Assembly (NCBI GenBank): GCA_963709085.1
Contig: CAVPVB010000024.1
Location: 62,001-126,000, forward strand
From: Rhodovastum sp963709085
GTDB lineage: Bacteria > Pseudomonadota > Alphaproteobacteria > Acetobacterales > Acetobacteraceae
Reading direction: 5' to 3'
DNA: 64,000 bases
Below, in pieces: positions 54,913-63,255 of this stretch; the stretch's first letter is position 1; each line of letters starts with the position of its first letter. The position numbers were made by a program, and so were the translations under genes. Under the pieces are notes generated by a model. That model did not search any database. It was given only the letters and a program-made list of their open reading frames with translations, and was not told the DNA's origin.

Positions 54913-56119
54913 CAGGGCTATCGCATTTGGCGCCCGGCCTGGGTGAGCAGGCGTAGGAGGAAGCTGTCGTCCCAGCCTGCTCGCTTGAGCTTGCTCTTCA
55001 TTGACGCCTTGGAGCCTTCGAGCTTGGCCAGGTTGATGGCCATACGGCGCAATAGAGCGATGTTCTCCGGCCCGTTATCCAAGCGGTTCCGGGTCTGGTC
55101 CTCGTTCATGGTGACGTCGAGTACCCAGTGCAGACCGTTCTCAACCCCCCAATGGCTGCGGACAGCGTCGCCGAAACGCACTGCGTTGAGCGGTGTGCTG
55201 AGCAGATAGTAGGCGGTTTCGCTGGTAACCTTGGCGCCGACTTCGCGCATGCGGACCACCTTGCCGATGGCGGCCAGTCCCGGCCAGGTATGGCGCTCCT
55301 GCAGCCAGTCGATCTCGGTCGAGACCATGCTGGTGCGGGTCTCGATGCGGCCGTGGTCGCCGTCAACGGTGGTATGGGTGACCTCGGCCGCGCGCTGCGG
55401 GTCGTCCAGGAAGAGGCGGACGTCCTCGTAGAGGCTGGGCTGGTTACCCTTCAGCGCCAGCACGTAGTCGCCGCCTTGTTCGACCACCTGCGCAGCAATG
55501 GCGCGTTGGCAGTTGATGGCATCCGCGGTGACGATGCAGCCCTTGAGCGACAGCATTTCCAGCAGCTTCGGTACCGCCGTGATCTCGTTCGACTTGCCGT
55601 CCACGGCCAGTTGCCCGAGAACCAACCGCTGATCCGCAGCCCAGGCACTGATCAAATGCAGCGGCGACTTGCCCGACGCGCGGTCGAAGGAATGCCGCAG
55701 CGTCTTGCCATCGATCGCTACCACGCCCTGGATGGTCTCGGCAAAGCGCTGCATGAAGGTCTGGAAGGCGGCGTGGAACCGCTTCGGATCGAGCAGACGG
55801 AACACCCGGCTGAACGTGTCGTGGCTCGGGATGCCGTGCTTCAGGCGCAGGAACTGCCGCAGGAATGGCTCCTTCGACTGCCCGAACAGCGCCATGTCCG
55901 AGCAGTCCTCGCCGCCGCAGAGCACCGTGCAAAGCGCGATGATCAGCAACTCGTGCAGGTTGTGGCGGGCATTCGGCCGGCGCGGGTCGTCAACGCCCGC
56001 GAAGCACCCGACGAAATCCTCCATGGGCCGATCCTCCGATCAATCCCATGCTTCGAATCCATCCGCCCCAGCCCACGCAAGCCCCTACCGTCAAGGATTT
56101 CCCATATGCGAATCCCCTG
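54913..56119 (-). mobile_element. ISAs1-family element b with 10-bp target duplication
   Basis: Ends CAGGGCTATCGCATTTGG and the complement of CAGGGGATTCGCATATGG. CCGGGGGGCG is repeated exactly on both sides (54903-54912 and 56120-56129). 1207 bp. It lies just upstream of the cobalamin riboswitch. Confidence 0.9.
54918..56024 (-). CDS. ISAs1-family transposase
   Basis: An intact 368-residue protein: N-terminal associated domain (LHELLIIALCTVLCGGEDCS), first Asp in VVAIDGKTLRHSFDRASG, second in CIVTADAINCQRAIAAQVV, the core TTVDGDHGRIETRTSMVST and the Glu region SHWGVENGLHWVLDVTMNED. It shows no frame changes, unlike the relative at 31414. Probably active. Confidence 0.92.
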   Translation of the reverse strand: MEDFVGCFAGVDDPRRPNARHNLHELLIIALCTVLCGGEDCSDMALFGQSKEPFLRQFLRLKHGIPSHDTFSRVFRLLDPKRFHAAFQTFMQRFAETIQGVVAIDGKTLRHSFDRASGKSPLHLISAWAADQRLVLGQLAVDGKSNEITAVPKLLEMLSLKGCIVTADAINCQRAIAAQVVEQGGDYVLALKGNQPSLYEDVRLFLDDPQRAAEVTHTTVDGDHGRIETRTSMVSTEIDWLQERHTWPGLAAIGKVVRMREVGAKVTSETAYYLLSTPLNAVRFGDAVRSHWGVENGLHWVLDVTMNEDQTRNRLDNGPENIALLRRMAINLAKLEGSKASMKSKLKRAGWDDSFLLRLLTQAGRQMR

Positions 56120-56138
56120 CCGGGGGGCGTGGCCCGGC

Positions 56139-56167
56139 TTGACAGCGCACGGTCCGCGCCCTACGGG
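56139..56167 (+). promoter_or_regulatory. Promoter candidate for the B12-controlled unit
   Basis: A perfect TTGACA at 56139-56144, 17 nt later TACGGG as a poor -10 box. It begins 20 bp downstream of the ISAs1 element, so the promoter core may have survived while upstream sequence was displaced. Confidence 0.35.
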
Positions 56168-56183
56168 TGGTGGCGTCGTGGTT

Positions 56184-56211
56184 CTCCTGACCCCACAGAT
56201 GGGGTCAGGAG
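56184..56211 (+). other. Perfect hairpin just before the riboswitch
   Basis: CTCCTGACCCC and GGGGTCAGGAG pair over 11 bp around a 6-nt loop. It precedes the riboswitch core and is not one of its conserved helices. Confidence 0.6.
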
Positions 56212-56212
56212 C

Positions 56213-56380
56213 TAAGAGGGAATCCGGTGCGTCCGAGGGTGCGTGCACCCGAAGGCCATGCCCGAGCTGCCCCCGCAACTGTGAGCGGCGAGCGTCTGTC
56301 GAATACGTGTCACTGGTGCCGGCCGGCATCGGGAAGGCCAGACAGAAGCGATGACCCGCAAGCCAGGAGACCTGCCACGG
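56213..56380 (+). ncRNA. Cobalamin riboswitch
   Basis: Conserved landmarks in order: GGGAATCCGGTG, then CATGCCCGAGCTGCCCCCGC followed by AACTGTGAGCGG, CACTGG, CGGGAAGGCC, and the closing GATGACCCGCAAGCCAGGAG with ACCTGCC. These are the core elements of the adenosylcobalamin-type aptamer. It would lower expression of the downstream porin and cbiM when B12 is plentiful. Confidence 0.92.
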
Positions 56381-56746
56381 CGGTCGTTCGTACTCGGGCG
56401 GGGTGTCCCGGTGGTGCGCTTGCGAGCGGGTGCCATCTGCTGTCCCGACCTTCGCATTGCGTTCCCGCCAAGCCACGTCCCTGGTTGCCGAAGAGGTGTA
56501 AGGGTGGCGCTGGATTGCCAGACCCGCGCGCAGGACCTGCCGACTGACCAGCCCATGCGGGCGAGTCTCGTTATCGCCGTTCTGCCGCCGTTCCTTCTGC
56601 TGCCATGGGACCGTCCTGCCTCGGTGCGTCCGGCCGACGGGACCACGGCTCCGCCCGGCGTGCGGCATCGTCGATGCCGCCGCGCGGCGGGCCGCCCTTC
56701 GCCGTGCCGGGCGTGGCGCGGCGGACCTTTGGCGCGGAGATCAACG
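56381..56746 (+). other. Long leader between riboswitch and porin gene
   Basis: About 365 bases with no convincing gene. It contains hairpins, notably GCGGCATC-GTC-GATGCCGC (56662-56680), which may serve as expression platform or pausing site. Confidence 0.4.
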
Positions 56747-59104
56747 ATGCGAACCCTGTTTTTCAACCACGCGACCGCCGCCTTGCCCTGCTTCATGCAG
56801 CCATGTCAGGATGCCGCAATTGCAACTCAGTCGCAGTTGCATCCTGTTGAGGGGGCTGAATTCGTGCGCATAAGCAACGGTTCCGATAAAACAACGGGCG
56901 TCGGGTCGGCCGCCGGCACTTCCGGCCTTGCTCGAACGAATCGTTGCTGGTCGCGGAACGTCGCCCCGCACCAAACCGGACTCCTGCTTGCCTTCGCAGG
57001 CTTGCTACTTGTGCCACAGCTGGGCCACGCGCAGTCGTCCGGCCCGACGCTGCAGCCGGTGCCGGTCACGCCGCAGCAGGCCGCGCCGGGGGCCGGGCAG
57101 CAATCGGCGATGCACGGCCAGAGCACAGCCATGCCCTATGACTGGAGCGGCTTCTATGCCGGCGGCACCCTCGGCTACGCCTTTGGCCACTCGAACTGGA
57201 ATGCCGGGCAGGGCAACGCCGGCGCGCTGGGCTTTGCGCAGGGACCCGACAGCTTCAACGAATCTGGGAGCCTGCTCGGCGGCGTGCAGGCGGGGTACGA
57301 TTACCTGTTTCCCGACCGTATCCTGCTCGGCGCGGAGGTCGATGCCTCGTTTCCGACCTATCAAACCCTCTCCGGGATCTCCACCGGCGGCATCGCCAAT
57401 TTCACCTCGGCGACGCTCGGCGCGGAAAGCTACAGCGATACTCTTCTTATGTCCGGCACGGCACGGCTTCGGCTTGGCTATGCTCCCGGCGACTGGCTGT
57501 TTTATGTCACCGGCGGATTTGCCTGGGCCAAGGATCAGATGTCGCTGACGCAAGCGTCCACCGGCGCGAGCGGATCGCCGTCCGTATGGCGTACGGGCTG
57601 GGCGGCGGGGGCCGGGGTCGAGGTTCCGATCATGGCGAACTGGACGGCGCGGCTGGAGTATCTGTTCACCGATTACGGCAACACCACCGCCCATTTCGGC
57701 AACGGATTGCAGCCGATCACGTCTGATCTGGCGCTGTCGGAGCTGCGCATCGGCCTGAACTATCAGTTCGGCGGCAATCCGTTCGCACCGCAGGCCCAGC
57801 CGGCATCCGCGTTGCCGCCCTGGGCGAACTGGGTCACGGAGAATGTCAGCCTGCACGGTCAGTCGACGTTGATCTGGCAGGGCTATCCGGGGTTCCGTTC
57901 GCCTTATCAAGGGACCAACAGTCTCCCCGGCGGTGGGCAAGGGCGCGAGACCACCGATGTTATCCTCTATGCCGGCGTGCGGTTGTGGTCAGGCGCGGAG
58001 CTGTGGGTCGATCCCGAAATCGATCAGGGTTTCGGTCTCGCCGATACTCATGGGGTGGCCGGATTTCCCAGCGGCGAATCCTACAAGCTCGGCTTCCTCT
58101 ACCCGTACCTGCGGTTCAACCGGTATTTCATCCGCCAAACCATTGACCTGGGTGGCGAAGCCCAAAAGGTGGAGGCCGATGACAATCAGTTCGAGGGCTC
58201 GACAACGGCGAACCGCCTGGTGCTGACGGTCGGCAAATTCTATCTCATGGACATATTCGATACCAACAAATACGCCAACAATCCCAAAGAAGATTTCCTG
58301 AACTGGTCGGTCATCAATGCCGGTTCGTTCGACTTTGCCAGCGACGCCTGGTCCACCACCTACGGCGCGGCGGCCGAATGGTACCAGGGTGCCTGGGCGC
58401 TGCGCGGCGGGGTTTTCGACATGTCGGAAACCCCTTCCGGCGGGGGCGGCAATAGCGCCGAAGGCTATGAGCTCGACCCCACCTTCAGCCAGTTCTCGGT
58501 GGTTGGAGAAATCGAACGCCGGTACGTGGCGTGGGATCAACCCGGCACGGTCAAGGTCACCGGTTTTCTCATCGATGGACGCATGGGGAGTTTCAACGAC
58601 GCTGTCGCGCTCTCCCAGGCGACGGGCCTCGATGCCAGCGACGCGCTGGCGGCGGTGCGCAAGTGGCAGACCACTCACGGCGTGAGCCTCAATATCGCGC
58701 AGCAGGTGAACGACACCGTGGGCGTGTTTGCGCGCGCCGGCTTGGGCGACGGTAACGTCGAGGGGTGGGACAATACCGACATCGACCACACGGTCGAGGC
58801 AGGCGTCTCGCTGAGCGGCAAGCGGTGGAACCGGCCGGATGACACGCTTGGCATTGCCGGCGTCATCAACGGCATCAGCGGACCTCACGCGAACTATTTC
58901 AACGCCGGCGGCACGGGCATCGTCGTTGGCGACGGGCAGTTACCGAAAGCCGGTCCTGAGCAGATTCTGGAGACGTATTACAGGTTTGCCGCCTTCAGCT
59001 TTGGCCATGTCTCCCTCGACTACCAGTTCATCAACAACCCTGCGTACAACCGCGAGCGCGGCCCGGCCAACGTGTTCGGGCTCCGCCTGCATGCCGAGTT
59101 CTGA
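56747..59104 (+). CDS. Outer-membrane beta-barrel fused to an OprB-like porin
   Basis: Up to 785 residues from ATG 56747 (GGAG 7 nt upstream). A GTG at 56864 behind GAGGGGG is an equally good start and would shorten the odd N-terminus before the signal segment (TGLLLAFAGLLLVPQLGHAQ). After cleavage, about 180 residues form an OmpA/Omp25-type barrel (WSGFYAGGTLGYAFGHSNWN ... LRIGLNYQFGGNPFAP). The remaining 480 or so are an OprB-like barrel (VSLHGQSTLIWQGYPGFRSP; AGVRLWSGAELWVDPEIDQG; ending VFGLRLHAEF). The fusion of two barrels is unusual. Control by the cobalamin riboswitch and the next gene, cbiM, suggest passage of cobalt or a corrinoid precursor. Confidence 0.8.
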   Translation: MRTLFFNHATAALPCFMQPCQDAAIATQSQLHPVEGAEFVRISNGSDKTTGVGSAAGTSGLARTNRCWSRNVAPHQTGLLLAFAGLLLVPQLGHAQSSGPTLQPVPVTPQQAAPGAGQQSAMHGQSTAMPYDWSGFYAGGTLGYAFGHSNWNAGQGNAGALGFAQGPDSFNESGSLLGGVQAGYDYLFPDRILLGAEVDASFPTYQTLSGISTGGIANFTSATLGAESYSDTLLMSGTARLRLGYAPGDWLFYVTGGFAWAKDQMSLTQASTGASGSPSVWRTGWAAGAGVEVPIMANWTARLEYLFTDYGNTTAHFGNGLQPITSDLALSELRIGLNYQFGGNPFAPQAQPASALPPWANWVTENVSLHGQSTLIWQGYPGFRSPYQGTNSLPGGGQGRETTDVILYAGVRLWSGAELWVDPEIDQGFGLADTHGVAGFPSGESYKLGFLYPYLRFNRYFIRQTIDLGGEAQKVEADDNQFEGSTTANRLVLTVGKFYLMDIFDTNKYANNPKEDFLNWSVINAGSFDFASDAWSTTYGAAAEWYQGAWALRGGVFDMSETPSGGGGNSAEGYELDPTFSQFSVVGEIERRYVAWDQPGTVKVTGFLIDGRMGSFNDAVALSQATGLDASDALAAVRKWQTTHGVSLNIAQQVNDTVGVFARAGLGDGNVEGWDNTDIDHTVEAGVSLSGKRWNRPDDTLGIAGVINGISGPHANYFNAGGTGIVVGDGQLPKAGPEQILETYYRFAAFSFGHVSLDYQFINNPAYNRERGPANVFGLRLHAEF

Positions 59105-59156
59105 AACCTGGTCGTGCGCGTGATCGCATTCCCGCAGTCCTGAAAGGACCGAAACA

Positions 59157-59837
59157 ATGCATATCATGGAAGGCTACCTGCCCGCCGCCCACTGCATCGG
59201 ATGGGGTGCGGTGTCGCTGCCCTTCGTCGCCTGGGGCGTGAAGAAACTCTCGGACCAGCTGAGGGAGGATCCGGAATCGCGCCTGCTGCTGGGGGCGGCC
59301 GGCGGCTTTACTTTCGTACTCTCGGCGATGAAGCTGCCCTCGGTGACCGGCAGTTGCTCGCACCCGACCGGCATCGGCTTCGGCACCGTGCTGTTCGGCC
59401 CCTGGATCATGAGCGTGGTGGGCTTCGTGGTGCTGGTGTTCCAGGCGCTTCTACTCGCGCATGGCGGGCTCACCACGCTCGGTGCCAACACCTTTTCCAT
59501 GGCGATCGCCGGCAGTTTCACCGCCTGGGCGATCTGGCGGGTGGGCAGGGCGGTGGGGCTGCCGCTGAATGTCACGCTGTTCCTGGCCGCTTCGGTGTCG
59601 GATTTGCTGACCTATTGCGTCACCTCGCTGCAGCTGGCGCTAGCGTTTCCTGATCCGGTCGGCGGGGTGGCGGGGGCGGCGGTGAAGTTCCTCGGCGTAT
59701 TCGCCATCACCCAGGTGCCGCTGGCGATCAGCGAGGGGCTGCTCACCGTGCTGGTGATGAACCTGCTGCGCAGCCATGCCGGCGAGGCAATCGCCGGGGT
59801 GTTGCCGGTACTGAGAGCCTGTTTGACTATCCCATAG
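59157..59837 (+). CDS. cbiM: Cobalt ECF transporter S component CbiM, 3' end replaced by an IS
   Basis: Starts MHIMEGYLPAAHCIGWGAVS; the N-terminal Met-His motif is the metal-binding signature of CbiM. Six membrane segments follow (SAMKLPSVTGSCSHPTGIGF; LGANTFSMAIAGSFTAWAIW; AITQVPLAISEGLLTVLVMN). The gene runs into the IS5-type element at 59815, so the last codons are IS sequence (RACLTIP). About 219 of roughly 225 expected residues are native, so the protein may still work, but cbiN, cbiQ and cbiO are absent behind the IS. Without them ECF-type uptake would need partners encoded elsewhere. Confidence 0.88.
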   Translation: MHIMEGYLPAAHCIGWGAVSLPFVAWGVKKLSDQLREDPESRLLLGAAGGFTFVLSAMKLPSVTGSCSHPTGIGFGTVLFGPWIMSVVGFVVLVFQALLLAHGGLTTLGANTFSMAIAGSFTAWAIWRVGRAVGLPLNVTLFLAASVSDLLTYCVTSLQLALAFPDPVGGVAGAAVKFLGVFAITQVPLAISEGLLTVLVMNLLRSHAGEAIAGVLPVLRACLTIP

Positions 59838-60870
59838 ACGCTTTTTTGCGGCAGTAGGCGCGAAGGACGCGGTGGACATTGGCAATCTCGACCGCATCTT
59901 CTGCGGCGGCTGGACTTTGTTCCAAATTACGAGTCAGGCGGCGGTAACGATTGGTCAAGGTGCCGAAAGTCGCCTCGATGCGCCAGCGTACTGGCAGCGG
60001 CTTGCAGCCGGGGATGCCGGCCTCCCTGGATGAAATCTGGACCTCCATGCCGTGTCGCTCAGCCGCCGCCACCCGCGGACCAACATAGGCTGCGTCAACC
60101 TTTACGCGCTTTGGCGCCCAGCCGGCCTCGGCAGCCCGGTCAAGAAGCGGCTGCGCCACCGTGCTATCATGGACATTGGCAGCCGTGACCAGCACGGCCA
60201 ACACGAAGCCGAGCGAGCCGGCCAGCACGTGCCGCTTGATGCCCTTGATCCGCTTGTTGCCGTCCACGCCCCGCTCGCCCGCCTGGGGACCGGACACCAC
60301 GCTCTGCGAGTCGAGGATCACCGTCTCCGGCTCCGCCGGCCTGCCGCACCGTTGGCGGACGCCACGTATCAACAGCCCCGCGATATCGGCCCAGATGCCA
60401 TCGGCGCGAAACCGGTCATACCAAGTGCGGACGGTCTGCCACGGGCCAAAGTCCTTGGGGAGATAGCGCCACCCGCAGCCGGTCTTCTCAAGGTAGAAAC
60501 AGGCGTTGACCATTTCCCGCAGATCGGCCGTCAAGGTCGCATAAATTGAAAAAACGGCAGCAATCCTCGCCCACTCGGCATCTGTCAGATCGCTCGGGTA
60601 GCGCCGACCGTCATCCTTGTACCGCTCACGCTGTTCCGCCGTCCACATCGCACGTCCCTCCTGGGAGCCCGTGTTGGAAGCCGTTCCTACCCGCCCTGCG
60701 CAACCTTCAGCACATGCCAACGCCGCCTGCAAACTGCCCAAAAGGCAAGGCACTTCACAAATCCTGACGGTTTTCCGTCAGGCCAACCACGGGAAGATTG
60801 ACGACCACTCCCCTCCAAAACCGCCTGTGAGAGATCAAGGCACGACGGATAAATCTGGTCAAACAGGCCC
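59815..60870 (-). mobile_element. IS5-family insertion sequence (IS1031-like), copy 3
   Basis: Ends GAGCCTGTTTGAC (59815) and GGTCAAACAGGCCC (ending 60870), with TGA on both sides (59812-59814 and 60871-60873), a TNA-type 3-bp duplication. It cuts the end of cbiM. Confidence 0.9.
59827..60648 (-). CDS. IS5-family transposase, intact copy
   Basis: 273 residues from ATG 60648 (GGAGGGACG upstream). Catalytic Asp, Asp and Glu lie in VILDSQSVVSG, VKVDAAYVGPRV and RWRIEATFGTL. It continues past the point where copy 1 is frameshifted (NRYRRLTRNLEQSPAAAEDA) and ends VLRAYCRKKASMG. This copy is the likely source of activity for the family in this region. Confidence 0.9.
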   Translation of the reverse strand: MWTAEQRERYKDDGRRYPSDLTDAEWARIAAVFSIYATLTADLREMVNACFYLEKTGCGWRYLPKDFGPWQTVRTWYDRFRADGIWADIAGLLIRGVRQRCGRPAEPETVILDSQSVVSGPQAGERGVDGNKRIKGIKRHVLAGSLGFVLAVLVTAANVHDSTVAQPLLDRAAEAGWAPKRVKVDAAYVGPRVAAAERHGMEVQISSREAGIPGCKPLPVRWRIEATFGTLTNRYRRLTRNLEQSPAAAEDAVEIANVHRVLRAYCRKKASMG

Positions 60871-61039
60871 TGAGACCGTTCATTTTCGCATAGTTGAAGA
60901 AGTGGTGCAGCGCAACGGCTTCGGTATGTAGGCTGCTGACTGATGGTTTGCCGCGCTTGCTGTCAGCAATCGGGCGCCGTATCTGTCGGCCGCATCGTTC
61001 GTAGGTGATGAGCTTGATGTCCTTGCCCGGACCTTTCGC

Positions 61040-61458
61040 TCAATAGTCATAACGCCATTCCCAGAACTTCGGAATGCCGCGCTGCTGCACAGCGTCGATG
61101 TTCTTGTCGCCCCAGAATCCTGCGATATATCGTGAGCCGATGCCGCCATAGCGTCGGACATGATCCTTCGGCCGGTCGCCGCGATCAGCCTCGCGTTCCA
61201 GTTGGGCCACCCAGCCAGTTACCACGTCTTTGACGCGATGGTTCTGTGCGGTCAGGCCCTCGCTTGCCCGGGTCGTTGCCTTGGCCCAGATGCCTGCTGC
61301 CAATCGGTGCGCCGCTTGTTCATCATTTGTTCCAAGCGTTTCCTGATCTGGCCCTGCCCCTTGATGCTGAACCTGACCCAGTAGGGTCCACCCGGCGCAC
61401 GCTGATAGATAGCGTATAGCAACTCTGGGTTGTGCTTGGATCGTAGTGCACTGCTCAT
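61040..61458 (-). pseudogene. Integrase remnant next to tRNA-Met
   Basis: Two overlapping frames give one N-terminal integrase segment: MSSALRSKHNPELLYAIYQR and GPYWVRFSIKGQGQIRKRLE, then (one frame over) GLTAQNHRVKDVVTGWVAQL and GGIGSRYIAGFWGDKNIDAV ending KFWEWRYDY. This corresponds to the arm-binding and core-binding parts of a phage-type integrase; the catalytic domain is missing. A frame change lies at about 61300. It is read away from tRNA-Met, 170 nt from its 3' end, the normal position of an island integrase. The gap 60874-61039 shows nothing certain. Confidence 0.6.
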
Positions 61459-61475
61459 TTACGAACTGGTCCTTT

Positions 61476-61566
61476 GTGCTAGCGAGTGTGCTAGCCGGGG
61501 TCCCAGCGTCTCACTAACCATTGAAAAAGCGTAAACTGGCAGGGACCGCGCTAGCTCTGTGCTAGC
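61476..61566. repeat. Repeated GTGCTAGC motifs between integrase remnant and tRNA-Met
   Basis: GTGCTAGC occurs at 61476, 61488 and 61559, with a near copy (CGCTAGC) at 61549. The cluster lies exactly where attachment-site arm repeats for integrase or excisionase are expected. Confidence 0.5.
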
Positions 61567-61627
61567 GTGCAGTCGTTGCGTCTGAAGGACAAGAACTGCT
61601 GTAACTGCTTGAAAACGCAAGTCCGGA

Positions 61628-61702
61628 TGGTAGCGGCGGGCGGATTTGAACCACCGACCAAGGGATTATGATTCCCCTGCTCTACCGCTGAGCTACGCCG
61701 CC
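61628..61702 (-). tRNA. tRNA-Met (anticodon CAT)
   Basis: Read on the minus strand: acceptor GGCGGCG with CGCCGCT, D-arm GCTCAGCGGTAGAGC, anticodon stem/loop GGGGA-ATCATAA-TCCCT, T-arm with GGTTCAAATCC, discriminator A and encoded CCA. Elongator Met is favoured by overall resemblance; a CAT tRNA modified to Ile cannot be excluded. Confidence 0.9.
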
Positions 61703-61749
61703 ATCCCATCGCGGAGGGGCGGTGACATACCGCTTCCCTCCCTCCGCCG

Positions 61750-62823
61750 TCAATCGCAACCAGTCGCCGGCGGACAAATGAAGCCGCCCCCCAGCACCCG
61801 CGTGCCGTCGTAAAAAACGCAGGCTTGCCCGGGCGCCGGCAAGGCCGGGACATCGAGACGTGCCTCGGCACCACCGGCTGTCGGCACCACCTCCGCCATG
61901 TGCAGCGAATCGCGCGCCCGCAGCTTCACCGCACAGCGCAGCGCCCGCGGCTCGGTCAGCCAGTTGACCTCGCGCAGCGCCACGAGCCGCGTACCGCCAC
62001 CGGCCGGACCCACCACCACGCGCCGGAGGGCGCCGTCCAGCGCCACCACCACGCGCCGCTCTCCGCCTTCCTGGGCGGCCGGACCCAGCCGTTTCGTCTG
62101 GCCCACGGTGTAGCGCGCGATGCCCGCGTGACGGCCGACCACATCGCCCGCCGTGGTGACGATCTCGCCCGGTTCGGCCGCCTCCGGGCGCAGTTGGGTC
62201 ACCAATTCAGCGTAGCTGCCCTGCGGCACGAAACAGATGTCCTGGCTGTCCGGCTTGCTGGCCACCGGCAGGCCCAGCCGTGCCGCGACCGCCCGGACCG
62301 CCACCTTGTCCGGCATGCCGCCGAGCGGGAACAGGGTGCGCGCCAGTTGCCCCCGCGTGGTGGCGAACAGGAACCAGCTCTGGTCGCGCGCCGGGTCGGC
62401 GGCGCGGTGCAACTCGGCCCCCTCCGGCCCCTCGACGCGACGCACGTAGTGGCCGGTGGCCAGGCGCTCGACGCCAAGATCGTCGGCCAGGACCACCAGG
62501 TCGGTGAACTTCACCGTCTGGTTGCAGCGCACGCACGGCACCGGGGTCTCGCCGCGCGCATAGGATTCGGCGAAATTGGTGATCACCGCGTCGCGGAACC
62601 GCGTTTCGGCGTCAATCACGTAATGGGGGATGCCAAGATGATCGGCCACCCGGCGCGCGTCGTGGATGTCCTGCCCGGCGCAGCAGGCGCCCTTGCGGCC
62701 GGCCGCCGCCCCATGATCGTACAATTGCAGGGTGACGCCGATCACCTCATGCCCGGCCTCGGCCAGCAGGCCGGCGACCACGCTGCTATCCACGCCACCG
62801 GACATCGCCACCAGCACGCGCAT
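61750..62823 (-). CDS. mnmA: tRNA-specific 2-thiouridylase MnmA
   Basis: 357 residues from ATG 62823. PP-loop MRVLVAMSGGVDSSVVAGLL; first catalytic Cys in TPVPCVRCNQTVKFTDLV; tRNA-binding region RDQSWFLFATTRGQLARTLF; second Cys in KPDSQDICFVPQGSYAELV. It adds sulfur to U34 of tRNAs for Lys, Glu and Gln using sulfur from a cysteine desulfurase. The neighbouring ferredoxin and iscS-like gene fit a sulfur-transfer cluster. The gene is complete and the start is set by the canonical N-terminus. Confidence 0.96.
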   Translation of the reverse strand: MRVLVAMSGGVDSSVVAGLLAEAGHEVIGVTLQLYDHGAAAGRKGACCAGQDIHDARRVADHLGIPHYVIDAETRFRDAVITNFAESYARGETPVPCVRCNQTVKFTDLVVLADDLGVERLATGHYVRRVEGPEGAELHRAADPARDQSWFLFATTRGQLARTLFPLGGMPDKVAVRAVAARLGLPVASKPDSQDICFVPQGSYAELVTQLRPEAAEPGEIVTTAGDVVGRHAGIARYTVGQTKRLGPAAQEGGERRVVVALDGALRRVVVGPAGGGTRLVALREVNWLTEPRALRCAVKLRARDSLHMAEVVPTAGGAEARLDVPALPAPGQACVFYDGTRVLGGGFICPPATGCD

Positions 62824-62830
62824 CCTGCGC

Positions 62831-62915
62831 ACTCCGGGGTCCAGGGGCTTCGCCCCTGGTGGGGTGCAGGGGCAAAGCCCCTGCCGGGGTCCGGGGCTGC
62901 GCCCCGGCTTCTTCT
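62831..62915. repeat. Palindromic repeat between mnmA and the ferredoxin gene
   Basis: CCAGGGGCTTCGCCCCTGG, then CAGGGGCAAAGCCCCTG and CCGGGGCTGCGCCCCGG: three consecutive hairpins of the same design as the dispersed repeat at 18727 and 45349. Confidence 0.65.
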
Positions 62916-63247
62916 TACTCGCCCAGCACGTTCCGAGTAGCCGCCGGCAGCCGCACCACCAGCCCGTCCAGCACCTCGGTCATCACGATCTGGCAGCCCA
63001 GCCGGGAGGTTTTTTCCAGCCCGAAAGCCAGATCGAGCATGTCCTCCTCGTCCTCGGTCGGCCGCGCCAACCGGGCGAACCAGGCCGGATCGATGATCAC
63101 GTGACAGGTCGAGCAGGCCAGCGAACCCTCGCAGGCGCCCTCGATGTCCACGCTGTGCTTGTGGGCGATCTCCAGCACGGACAGGCCGAGCGGCGCATCA
63201 ACCTCGCGGCGGGTGCCGTCGCGTTCAACGAAGGTCATCGTGGGCAT
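62915..63247 (-). CDS. 2Fe-2S ferredoxin (adrenodoxin type)
   Basis: 110 residues from ATG 63247 (MPTMTFVERDGTRREVDAPL). The cluster ligands are C-x5-C-x2-C in EGACEGSLACSTCHV and the fourth Cys in SRLGCQIVMT. DEEDMLDLAFGL is the acidic interaction region of ISC-type ferredoxins. It starts 9 nt after the stop of the cysteine desulfurase gene, indicating an operon for Fe-S assembly, where it supplies electrons. Confidence 0.94.
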   Translation of the reverse strand: MPTMTFVERDGTRREVDAPLGLSVLEIAHKHSVDIEGACEGSLACSTCHVIIDPAWFARLARPTEDEEDMLDLAFGLEKTSRLGCQIVMTEVLDGLVVRLPAATRNVLGE

Positions 63248-63255
63248 TGGAACCG

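Noticed and set aside
60880..61039. Another MITE-1-like unit behind IS5 copy 3
   Set aside because: CGTTCATTTT and TAGTTGA recall MITE-1, but no matching opposite end or TA duplication could be found.
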